This document shows, in pieces, positions 54,941 through 64,000 of a stretch of 64,000 nt of DNA. The notes beneath the pieces were generated by a model. The model saw nothing but the letters and a program-made list of their open reading frames with translations. It made no database searches and had not been told where the DNA came from. The position numbers and the translations under genes were made by a program. The stretch's first letter is position 1, and every line of letters starts with the position of its first letter. The stretch is from Euphorbia lathyris. Its lineage: Eukaryota > Streptophyta > Magnoliopsida > Malpighiales > Euphorbiaceae. The stretch is taken from positions 13,988,501 to 14,052,500 of the forward strand of contig NC_088916.1 of assembly GCF_963576675.1 (NCBI RefSeq), in the 5' to 3' direction.

Positions 54941-57900
54941 GAGTCGACCCCAGCGTCGCGTGTCATTCAGGAGGCATACTAGTTATGTCGTGACGTATCC
55001 CATACGTCTTTGACTTGTCATACCTATGTGTTGGGACGCATCCTATGCGACCTTGGCACGTCTCGCGCATCTTCACCGTGTCGTTTGTATGCTAGCTAGG
55101 AGGCATGTCCATTATGTCGTGACGTATCCTATGCGTCTTCGCCTTAGCATACTATGTGTATGGTAGCGTACCTCGTACATTTTTCCAGTATCGTAGGCAC
55201 CAGTCAGAAGGTACAACCATTATGTCATATCGTATCCCCTACGCCTTGGTTTTGGCATACCCCATATGTCACGGCACCTCCAATATGTCCTTACCCTGTC
55301 AAGAGGCGTACTATTCTCTCGTGACGTATCCCCTATGTCTTTGTTGTGTCGTGTCATCACGCGTCCACCCGTCAGGAGTCCCACCTGTCATGTGGTGACG
55401 TATTCCTTGCATCTTTACTTTGTCGTACCCCTGAGGACGTAACGCACCCCCCATGCACTTTCCAGTAAACATTCAGACACTGATCAAGGGGTGTACCTGT
55501 TATGCTATGACGTATACCACATGTCCTTTCCCTGTCGTGCCTCGTATATTATGATCCATCCCTTGTGTCTTTACCACGTCATTACACACCGGCCAGAAGG
55601 GGTACCATGTGTGTCATAACGCATCATGTACATCTTCGCCTCATTCCTTGCGCCAAGCAAGGGGCATGAGTTGCATACCCCATATGTCAGGGCATATCCG
55701 GTGCTTGTTCACCATGTTATGTATGTTAGACGGAAGGCATACCATTTGAGCTGTGGCGTAGCCCAGACATCCTTACCCCATCCCATCTTCCATATCGTGG
55801 AATGTCATATGCGTCTCCATCACGTCAGCTATACGCTAGTCAAGACGTGTACTCGATGCGCCACCGTGCACCGCGTACATTCAGGCATTGTCAAGGTCGC
55901 ACATCGTGATAGGTCACAAATGCGTCGTCCATATCAGATACACTAGTCCAGAGCCATACCCCACATGTCACGACTTGAGTTCTCACCTTGTTAGGTGCCT
56001 AATGAAAGACATACCCCGTATGTCATGATGAATCTCGCACGTCTTTACCAGGTCTTGCATACCCGTCAAGTGGTCTACCTCTAGACCCCAAGGTGTTCTC
56101 TACGTCTTCGCCAGGTTATACTTTGCGTGGGATGCGTCGGACATATCTTTATCGTCCCGTTCATACCATTAGGGGGTATACCGCCTGCATCGTGACCTGC
56201 CACACGCACCTTCGCCATCGTGTTTAAGTCATCCGGAGACATATCCCATATGTCGTGACGTACTCCGCCTCCCTCTGTCATGGTTAACAATACCAAACTG
56301 CTTGGTGGTCGTACCTTGTTGTCCTAACATTCACATCGTGGGGAAAATTCCGTTCACTTTCCGCATGGTCGACTCGAGACATACTATGTGTGTCGCCACG
56401 TCACTTACAACTTATCGATAGTTCAAAAAAAAAAAAGAAACATTGTCATGGCATCGGTTCCCCCCGAGACTCGAATTAACCATTCGTCACATGTCTCACA
56501 CACGTCCTACTTACGCCACAAGACATACCATGTATGTCGCTACGCCTTAGCCAACACATATCAAGATTATGACTGGTACCTTGATCTCAAATGGAACCAT
56601 AATCTCACGGGTCGTCGTCACCTTCCTTTCGTATCTCAAGACATACCCACGGATGTCGCCGCGCTATACATAATGCCCAGGTGATTCCAAATTACGTTGT
56701 TGTATTATCCATGCCCCTCACCTCGTAGGTTGCCATCATGACCTTCGTACGCTAAGACATGCCACGTGTGTCGGTGCGCCATGAACCTATACTCCAAAAT
56801 TACGTGGTTGTAGGATCGAAACCTTAGGGTCGAGTGAACTGTTTCGTATGAATCTCGTTTACCCGTCGCCATTCGCATCTGGGGAGGTAACCCATACGTA
56901 GCACCTCCGTATTTCAAAACTATGGGCAATACCCTGAACTTCGAAATGAACCCTTGGCTGGTGTGTTGTCCATGCTTCCCATTTGTACCTTTAGGTGCGG
57001 CATGTGGGTTGTCATAGCATCCCCTCGTATTTACGTCATCCCACTGTCCGGACCCCAGGTTCACATTGACCCTCTGATGCACGCTTCACACGAAGTCGCG
57101 GCGTCACATTCGCGCTTTAAGTGGCGCCTTATATGTCGCCTCGTCACATCTAATGAATCTGTGCGTTATTGTACTAACCGCTTGGCTAGTAGGTCATCAC
57201 CATACCCCATTGGTACTCTCAGTCGTACCTTGTATATCAACACGTCATTGTACTAAGGTAACCCACGCATCCTTGGTCTTCTTGAGACGCCCCGTCACAT
57301 CTTCAAAACAGCCAAATCAATATGAGACGTAACAGGTGTGTCACCATATATCGTAACACGTCAGTATTCCAAAACATGTGACACTAGTGCTTCAAACACA
57401 TATCGGCTTTCAGTGCATATCCCGTATGTCACCGCTTATGCTTTGGTCGCTGGACGGGCCTTGTCAAAACGCGCCCCACATGTCGCCTTATCATCAGAAA
57501 TATTTGCAGTCCACGAATATGTCATTAGGCTATCCAATTTTGGATCCGCCTTTGACACACGTTCCGTATGTCATCCCTCGCACCTTACTCACATGTCGAA
57601 GACTGAGTCATTTATACCGTCCAGTCAGGGTTAAGCTTATAGCACACACCCACATACGCGGTTCGGTACGTCTGGTTCGCATGTCAAATGTCGAGTCACC
57701 CATGTCATTTAAGTTCAAGTCGAATCTGGGGCAAGTTCATATATGTCATCATGTGCATCTTGCTTACACCTCCAATGTCGAGTCATTTGTATCGACAAGT
57801 TCAAGTTGAACTTTTGGCCCGTACCTGTCGTATAGAGTGATTCATGTCATCGAGTCCAAGTCATACTCTTAGGCATGTGCCCTATGGGCTGTCTCGAGGA

Positions 57901-59660
57901 TCCCGCTCATCCCTTGACACACTGAGTCATTCATGTCGTGAGGCTCCTATCAAACTCTTGACGTACGCCCTGTAAGTCGTCACTCATGTTTTGAGTGCGC
58001 CTCAAACAGCGGTTTGTTTATATTGTCAAACCCTCGACACGCTCCCCCTACATCATTGGTACCGTTGTCTATGTGCCCCCAAACTCCACGAGTCGGAGAC
58101 ATATGCCCTATGTGTCGCTATTTGGGTCTCACTCGTATCAGTAGTATCGAGTTGTTCATACCGCGGCTAAATCCAACATTTGGCACTTACCTCGAAGGTC
58201 TTGGTGTGCGTCCCTGTTTCTCCTCGAGTTGTTCATAGTAATAGGTCCTAGTCATCTCAAATATCGGTGATGAACCCTATACGTCGTAAATATCCACATA
58301 AGATCTTCAGGGATTCTCATAAAACATGTCATCATCAGGTTTGCGCTATGAAACAAATTGACCTTCGACACGTACCGGGTAAGTCGTCGTTTTCATCTCG
58401 TTGATACCTCGATCGAATTAGGACACTTCTCATTCTACCAGACGCACCGATGTCCGCAAATTCATCGAGGTATTTGGGGTCTCTAGCTTAAGTTAATCCT
58501 TAGACTGCACCATGCGTGTCGGTATCGTGTGTAGCTGACACTTCCAATGTTGTTAGAAGGTACCTCTCGAGTCATCTTTGTGCTTCATCTATACCCAGAG
58601 TTGGTCAGATAATACGTGTGTCGTATGCATACCCTATTCGTGTCTCGTACCTAGCATGTTGGATTTCCCCCACGATGGTTGAAATCCCAAAATCAAGCCA
58701 TCACATCGTTCGTCAGTTGCGTATAAGTCAATCGTGGGGGCACATTAAGTGGGACTCCCATCCTGCCGTTTGGCTACCTCTAAGGCATACAACGTACGTC
58801 ACCGCATTTCCTAAATGCACCATGTTTCGAACCACTCTGCCCAAGCACTAGTGAGTCGAGTAGGAATTAATAATTGGCACATGCCTCGATGTTGACATAT
58901 GCATCCTATTCGAACCTCGAGTATCAGGTATTCCGTGTGCATTATCCCGTCAAATAATACACGTCATTGCAATAGTGGCTTTCCAAGAGAAGCTGACAAT
59001 TGGCACACATCACGTATGTCACTCGCGTCCTCTTTATGCCTTAACCTGTTTGAGGCACGCCCCGTGTGTTACCACTTTCTGCATAGCCCGCCAAGGTTCT
59101 GTTGGTACGTCTACGCATTTGTGTCTTGGGTTTAAACTAACCATCGACCCACACCCCATATGCGGTGGCCTCGTCCCGCTTGCTTCTAGTTTAGGACACA
59201 CCCTCTATGCCGGCCTGTTTCAGGAAACTTGTGATTCCCAGAAAGACGTTTCCCTGTTATCAGTATCAATACCAAGTAAACTATGGACAAGTGCCCCGCA
59301 TGTCTCCATCACGGTCTGTTTGAGTCTCGGACATACCATGAGCGTCACATCAGTCCATGTAACACCGCGTATCTTCGAAGTACGTCATTACTACCAAGGA
59401 GGGCAATCCCTCACCTACACCTCATGCATGATCGCTTAGGTTGTTCTTTTTAGATCGTGAGTCGTATCAATGTACCAAGTATGTCATTCCCACCGCTCAT
59501 GTCGCTACCCCTCCAATGTATCTACACGTCACGGATATCATCGGGGTACACTCTCATTTACCTAGCGCCCTAGGGAATTTTACTTATCATGAGGGTCGTC
59601 TCAATCTCACAAGTGTCAGTCATGTCAAGCATCATTCAACATCGTACATCTTGTAAAGCA
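54941..59660 (+). repeat. 4.7 kb highly degenerate tandem array in the leader
   Basis: Variants of one theme recur throughout: GGCATACTAGTTATGTCGTG then ACGTATCCCATACGTC at 54.97 kb, GGAGGCATGTCCATTATGTC at 55.1 kb, AAGAGGCGTACTATTC at 55.3 kb, and later CATATGTC, CGTATGTC and GAGTCATTCATGTC. Spacing of the main motif is about 70-130 bp and irregular. The wording drifts along the array: GTGACGTATCC dominates left of 56.3 kb and TCGAGTCATT right of 57.6 kb. Many short ORFs occur on the plus strand, none with protein character. Confidence 0.75.
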
Positions 59661-59948
59661 TTGCAAGGTAAACTTGTAGGGTTCGTACTAATGTGTGTAT
59701 AACAGTTGAAATGGTTTCAAGCATCGGCTCTTCCAAACAAGTAAGTTAGCACAAACGATGGAAGTACTGCCAACGGCTCTGGTAAAAAAAAGAAAAAAGA
59801 AAAAAGGGGTTTAGCTCCGGTCAAGTCGTGTTTATGTTGTGCGAAATAAAGCGCAGACCACGAATCATGCATACATCCATCTATAGGAGGCACAAGTAGA
59901 TAGCTTTAGCATTCGCATCGCACGTGCATTGCATCATCAAAATTCATA

Positions 59949-60758
59949 ATGCCTGAAAAGCTCCACTCATCGATCCTTTCTCTTTCCTTGTTAGAAACCC
60001 AACTCATGGCCCAGTCCAACAATTCAAACCATAATCTTGAGAGCCGTGTGCAAGGGGCTCTAGCCAAATACATCTTTTCTGATGAGTTCAAACGTGCTCT
60101 TAATGATCCGGAGAATACTAAGCATGAGGGGGTTGAAAATTCCCAAGAGATGATAGGAGATTTCAATCTCAGAGCAGAAATCGAGCGAGTTCTTCCCGAT
60201 ATCATTGCTTCAGATGAATTCAAGATAGAGCTGAAAAGGTTGGTCAGGGAGGTCCTGAGCGAGTCACTGGTTGCAGAGATCCCGAAAGCTGCTATGGAGA
60301 AACCTATGTTCCAGCTGGCGTCACAAGTTAATCCACAATTATTCACTCCACCAAGGGTAGTCTCACACCATATTTCACGAACACAACCAGATCCACGCCA
60401 TCGGGGAGATGAGATTACCAAGGTTGTTCGCCCTCCGTCGCCCACTCAGTATAGAAGGGAGGGAAGGGAATTCTCCACTTTCACTCAACCCTTATTAGAA
60501 GTATTGGAGGGCCTACAAATGCATGATATACTTCATCCCCTACCAGCCACGGGAGGTCCAACCACTGAATTAGTCAAACGCAGGGGCTACTGCCACTTCC
60601 ACCAGAAATATGGTCACGAAACAAGCACTTGCATGAAGTTGAAGCATGAAATCCAAGATCTCATCGAAGCTGGGAAGATAAGTGACCCAGATCCTTCTCA
60701 GCGGATGAAGCCTTCGACTTGTTCCTTGAATGGCGAAGTCTACAACGGATCAGGATAA
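59949..60758 (+). CDS. Short gag-like protein of the large element, 269 aa
   Basis: It is the only credible ORF in the element. Near the C-terminus CHFHQKYGHETSTC forms a C215-x2-H218-x4-H223-x4-C228 knuckle followed by a LKHEIQDLIEAGKI helix, the usual end of Tat-clade Gag. ILHPLPATGG just before it is also a family phrase. The N-terminal half is acidic and helical, with a SDEFK motif twice (residues 44-48 and 88-92), and lacks a recognisable capsid domain. Typical Tat Gag is two to three times longer, so this looks internally deleted. An alternative start is Met20 (MAQSNN). It probably binds element RNA, but function is inferred. The frame has no lesion, while surrounding DNA is noncoding. 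Confidence 0.7.
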   Translation: MPEKLHSSILSLSLLETQLMAQSNNSNHNLESRVQGALAKYIFSDEFKRALNDPENTKHEGVENSQEMIGDFNLRAEIERVLPDIIASDEFKIELKRLVREVLSESLVAEIPKAAMEKPMFQLASQVNPQLFTPPRVVSHHISRTQPDPRHRGDEITKVVRPPSPTQYRREGREFSTFTQPLLEVLEGLQMHDILHPLPATGGPTTELVKRRGYCHFHQKYGHETSTCMKLKHEIQDLIEAGKISDPDPSQRMKPSTCSLNGEVYNGSG

Positions 60759-63047
60759 TCTAAAGAAGAAGTTCCCGAGATTGAGGACACTTATGAAGCA
60801 GGAGAACTTGAAGGTTCCTGAAGTAGTATGAGAGAGAGGATTGCACTTGTAGTCTTTATCCTTGTCTTTTATTTTATCTTCTATTCCACAAGATGTTATT
60901 AACCTCCTTTTGAATTCAATGAAATTTCGTTTCTGCAAATTTATCCTAAGCATACGTACTTACATTTGATATCTACTCAATTGAGATATCCCCGCTTCTA
61001 TCATGGCACGGACGTAAGATCTAGAATATACTTATTGCTCAGTACTTAACCGCTGAAGAGAGAAAATTAAGAGGGTAAAAAAAAAAAAAATAAGTCAGGA
61101 GAAGCGATTCCCTGACTCTATGATGATAAGTCGGGCGTAGACCCATCAAACGAAGGGTTCTCACCGGCTTTTGCCAAGAAGAAGATCGAGCGACAATCAA
61201 CAAAGTCCAAAAGAGAGAAAAAGAAAAGAAAATATGGAGCAAGCGACAAGCCCTCAGAGCCATACTTACACTGAGGCACCGACAAAGATTTCTCCCCCCA
61301 AAGGGATACACAAATACAGGAGTGCGCCATTCAGAACGAGGCAGGGGCAACTAACCTATCATCGATAAAATATTTCGTTCCAGGATCAACGAAAGGGTTT
61401 AGACCTATGATGACTCAAAGTTAAACAAGGAAAGAAAAATGATGCTAAAAAGGCCCAGGGGCAAAGTCCAGTCAATCGGAAGTAAAAGAAAATAAATCAA
61501 AAGCTAACGCGATCAGCCAAAAGGCGTCAAGGTGGCAAGAGCGGTTGACATTGCCCAACAAATGTGTAATCAAACAGAAGCTCACTGTAACGAAGGAAGA
61601 TCAAAGACGGAGTCAAGTGAAGTCGAAGGCGGCGACAAAGTTCAGATCTTTAATCAATCTCAAGGGAACCGAGGAATCCTTCTCATGAAAATTTGAAAAA
61701 AAAGAAAGAAAGAAAGAAAGAAAATTCCGATAGGTTGAAAATCCGCAAAGGGCGGCCTATGCAATAATAAGGGACACCCCAATAAGTGAAAACCCCACGG
61801 GGCGCTTGTTTGAAAATTCTGGGGTAAAAGGAGAGAGTTAAAATAATTGAAGTGGGAAAACCCGAAAGGGCATACTTCGGTGACAGTGGTTAATAAACTG
61901 AGCAGTAAACAATTCAATGTATGTTTGCCAAGTGCTTTATTTAAGCTAGACGGTTGCATTTGCAATAAAAACACCCGCATCAATAGACACCCCATCTCAA
62001 CTAAAGTCGCCTCGACACCCATGAACCGATCCAAAATCTATAAAAAAAAAAGACTATTCTTCTCTCTCATGCTCCATGAAGTTTTGTTCCTTTGCTCCTC
62101 TGTTGTCCTCTCACGAGTCAAACTTCGACCGAAGCAACTACTCTCGAACGGCAATATCCCTAGCTTGAGCGCACGTGAAATTTCACCTCGATTTGGCAGG
62201 GGCATGCGCTCGCATCAACTTCTAACTCACACCAAGACGGTAACTCCAATCGCGGGCACGACCATACAATCAGATCACCATCCATCTCGCTCCGGAAGCT
62301 TCTCCATTAACGAAGGCATCAGGCATGAACTCATCATCAAATGCTCAGCATAGAAGCGGCCCGTGGATATGAATCCCTTGTGCTATCCGGTATCATTCAC
62401 AATAAAAAAATTGAACAAAAGGGTTGGATTGAAAACCTCAAAAGAGGCGATCCAAGCAAAAGGAGAGATAGAGAAAATCAGTGAGATATAGAAAAGATAA
62501 ATCGAAAACCCCTAGGGGCGATTCATGCAAAAGGAGAGATAGAGAATATCGGAGAGATCCCGTTGAGTTGAAAACCCGAAAAGGGCGGCTCAAGCAAAAA
62601 TTAGGGAAAAAATGAATACGTCAATCTCTGGTTAAAGGCGAGAGCCCCTTGACGCAAGCTCATCAAAACCAAATCCCCATCCTTATAACCATTGGCTTCA
62701 AACCTGTACTCGCCCTCATCCTCGCCCTGAAACATCATTTCTCGATCTAAAGCTACCGAAATCCTTTAGTCTATGAAAAGGGTATTCGCCCGACCACCTC
62801 ATCCATACATACGTAGTCTCCACACGCACGTACGCCCACATAAAGCTAACCACATAGGTCACGCTTACGTGTATACATAGTTTGCATACACACATACATC
62901 CACGCATCTACATGAAGCAAAACACATAGGTCACGCATACGCACAGTCAGACACACGCACGGTCACCTGCACACACACACATAAGTGTTTACATGCATCC
63001 ATAGACTAGGCTACATTCACCCATCCATATGCATCACTACACGCCTG
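60759..63047 (+). other. Post-gag noncoding region with a scattered 25-30 bp motif
   Basis: Variants of TTGAAAACCCGAAAGGGCG followed by GCTCAAGCAAAA occur near 61733, 61787, 61855, 62430, 62502 and 62572, some followed by GGAGAGATAGAG. The stretch where pol would normally lie holds no RT, protease or integrase wording in any frame. From 62.8 kb ACACGCACG and CATACATAC phrases form a weak simple-sequence tract. Confidence 0.6.
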
Positions 63048-64000
63048 CGGTCGATTTAGGGACTAGGGTCGTTAGAAAGAGCTATCTTACCTGCGGTCGA
63101 TTTAGAGACCAGGGTTGCTTTTGAGCCATTTTACCCGCGGTCGTGGACCAGGGTTGCTTTTGAGCCATCTGACTCACGGTCTCAGACCGGAGTTGCTTTT
63201 AAGCCATCGGACTCACGGTCGCAGACCGGAGTTGCTTTTGAGCTATTTGACTCACGGTCGCAGACCGGAGTTGCTTTTGAGCCATCTGACTCACGGTCGC
63301 AGACCGGAGTTGCTATTGAGCCATTACGCCTGCGGTCGATTTAGAGACCATGGTTGCTTTTGAGCCATTTTACCCGCGGTCGTGGACCAGGGTTGCTTTT
63401 GAGCCATCTGACTCACGGTCGCAGACCGGAGTTGCTTTTGAGCCATTTGACTCACGGTCGTAGACCGGAGTTGCTTTTGAGCCATCTGACTTACGGTCGC
63501 AGACCGGAGTTGCTTTTGAGCCATTTGACTCACGGTCGTAGATCGGAGTTGCTTTTGAGCCATCTGACTCACGGTCGCAGATCGGAGTTGCTTTTGAGCC
63601 ATCTGACTCATAATCACAAACTAGGGTAGCTATTTAGCCATTATCCCCGCAGTCGTAAAACAGGGTAGCTATTTAGCCATTATCCCCGTAATCGTAAAAT
63701 CAGGGTAGCTATTTAGCCATTATCCCCGCAATCACAAACTAGGGTAGCTATTTAGCCATTATCCCCGTAATCTTGAAATAGGGTAGCTTTTTAGCCATTA
63801 TCCCCGCAATCTTGAAATAGGGTAGCTATTTAGCCATTATCCCCGCAATCTTAAAATAGGGTAGCTGTTTAGCCATCATCCCCGCAATCTTGAAATAGGG
63901 TAGCTGTTTAACCATTATCCCCGCAATCTTGAAATAGGGTAGCTTTTTAGCCATTTTCCCCGCAATCTTAAAATAGGGTAGCTGTTTAGCCATTATCCCC
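63048..64000 (+). repeat. 39-bp tandem array with two subfamilies, about 24 units, open at the right edge
   Basis: Type A (to about 63605) has GTTGCTTTTGAGCCAT then CTGACTCACGGTCGCAGACC. Type B (from about 63626 to the end) has GTAGCTATTTAGCCATTATC then CCCGCAATCTTGAAATAGG. Both are 39 bp long and align along GYAGCTATTTAGCCAT-like cores, so they share an origin. Within type A a longer unit with GCGGTCGATTTAGAGACC recurs after 239 bp (63091 and 63330). As 39 is a multiple of 3, frames stay open on both strands (for example 63115-63363 plus, 63324-63617 minus) as 13-residue repeats; these are not taken as genes. Confidence 0.9.

Larger units (their letters stand above)
49856..64000 (+). mobile_element. 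Very large non-autonomous Tat/Ogre-like LTR retrotransposon, 5' 14.1 kb
   Basis: The parts in order are LTR (49856-52845), primer-binding site (52848-52865), a 7.1 kb noncoding leader, a short gag-like ORF (59949-60758), 2.3 kb of noncoding sequence, and a 39-bp tandem array that runs off the window. GC content rises at the left edge. The PBS motif TGGCGACTCTGCTGGGGA and the gag knuckle type point to the Tat clade of Ty3-gypsy. No protease, RT, RNase H or integrase motif appears before base 64000. Since Tat elements carry tandem arrays after pol, and here the array follows gag directly, it is likely a deletion derivative mobilised in trans. The 3' LTR is not in view. Confidence 0.75.

Noticed and set aside
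54941..59660. About fifteen plus-strand ORFs of 60-154 codons
   Set aside because: Frames change every few hundred bases, composition follows the repeat, and no domain is visible.
63115..63629. Repeat proteins on both strands of the 39-bp array
   Set aside because: A period divisible by three keeps frames open by default; start context and conservation give no support.
63048..64000. 39-bp array as a CRISPR array
   Set aside because: Units are contiguous with no unique spacers, the host is a plant, and the array is part of a retroelement.

Overview
This is eudicot nuclear DNA. It is AT-rich and packed with transposons. It holds one intact protein-coding gene with about 20 coding exons, one microRNA hairpin of the deeply conserved miR319 family, and plant-type LINEs, Ty1-copia, Ty3-gypsy (Tat/Ogre-like), hAT and Mutator-like elements. 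The species cannot be named from the sequence.

Layout, left to right. 1-4319: a nearly complete LINE on the minus strand (LINE-A; ORF1, ORF2 with one nonsense codon, tandem-repeat 5' UTR), running off the left edge. 5073-7609 and 9665-12437: two direct copies of a roughly 2.5-2.8 kb segment that contains a dead LINE reverse transcriptase. They are separated by a Tat-like LTR scrap and the 3' end plus LTR of a Ty1-copia element, and the LTR edge is exactly the start of the second copy. 12419-14021: a MITE split by a 5'-truncated LINE (LINE-B). 14-25 kb: relics, including YUCCA-like flavin monooxygenase fragments, copia gag-protease, hAT transposase, a U6 snRNA pseudogene, nested MITEs and an orphan promoter-like stretch. 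25.87-35.64 kb: an intact LRR receptor-like kinase gene on the plus strand; its 20 coding exons sum to 2862 nt (953 codons plus stop). 37.6-43 kb: Mutator-like MITEs with perfect 9-bp target duplications and a copia 3' end. 44.45-46.07 kb: a MIR319 locus on the minus strand (hairpin 44450-44632, candidate TATA box at 46061-46073). 46.9-49.86 kb: a MITE split by LINE-C (minus strand, 17-bp target duplication).

49,856 to the window end: the start of a very large LTR retrotransposon on the plus strand, with a clear rise in GC content. It has a ~3 kb LTR whose U3 carries a cluster of perfect palindromes just upstream of a TATA box, a primer-binding site, a 7.1 kb leader that includes a ~4.7 kb highly degenerate repeat array, a short gag-like ORF with one zinc knuckle, and then noncoding repeat-rich sequence ending in a 39-bp tandem array. 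No protease, RT or integrase appears before the edge, so it looks like a non-autonomous derivative. This element is the best candidate for something undescribed.

The cellular functions encoded are leucine-rich-repeat signalling at the plasma membrane (the kinase gene) and, by family knowledge, post-transcriptional control of TCP transcription factors (miR319). Nothing suggests the two are linked beyond position.
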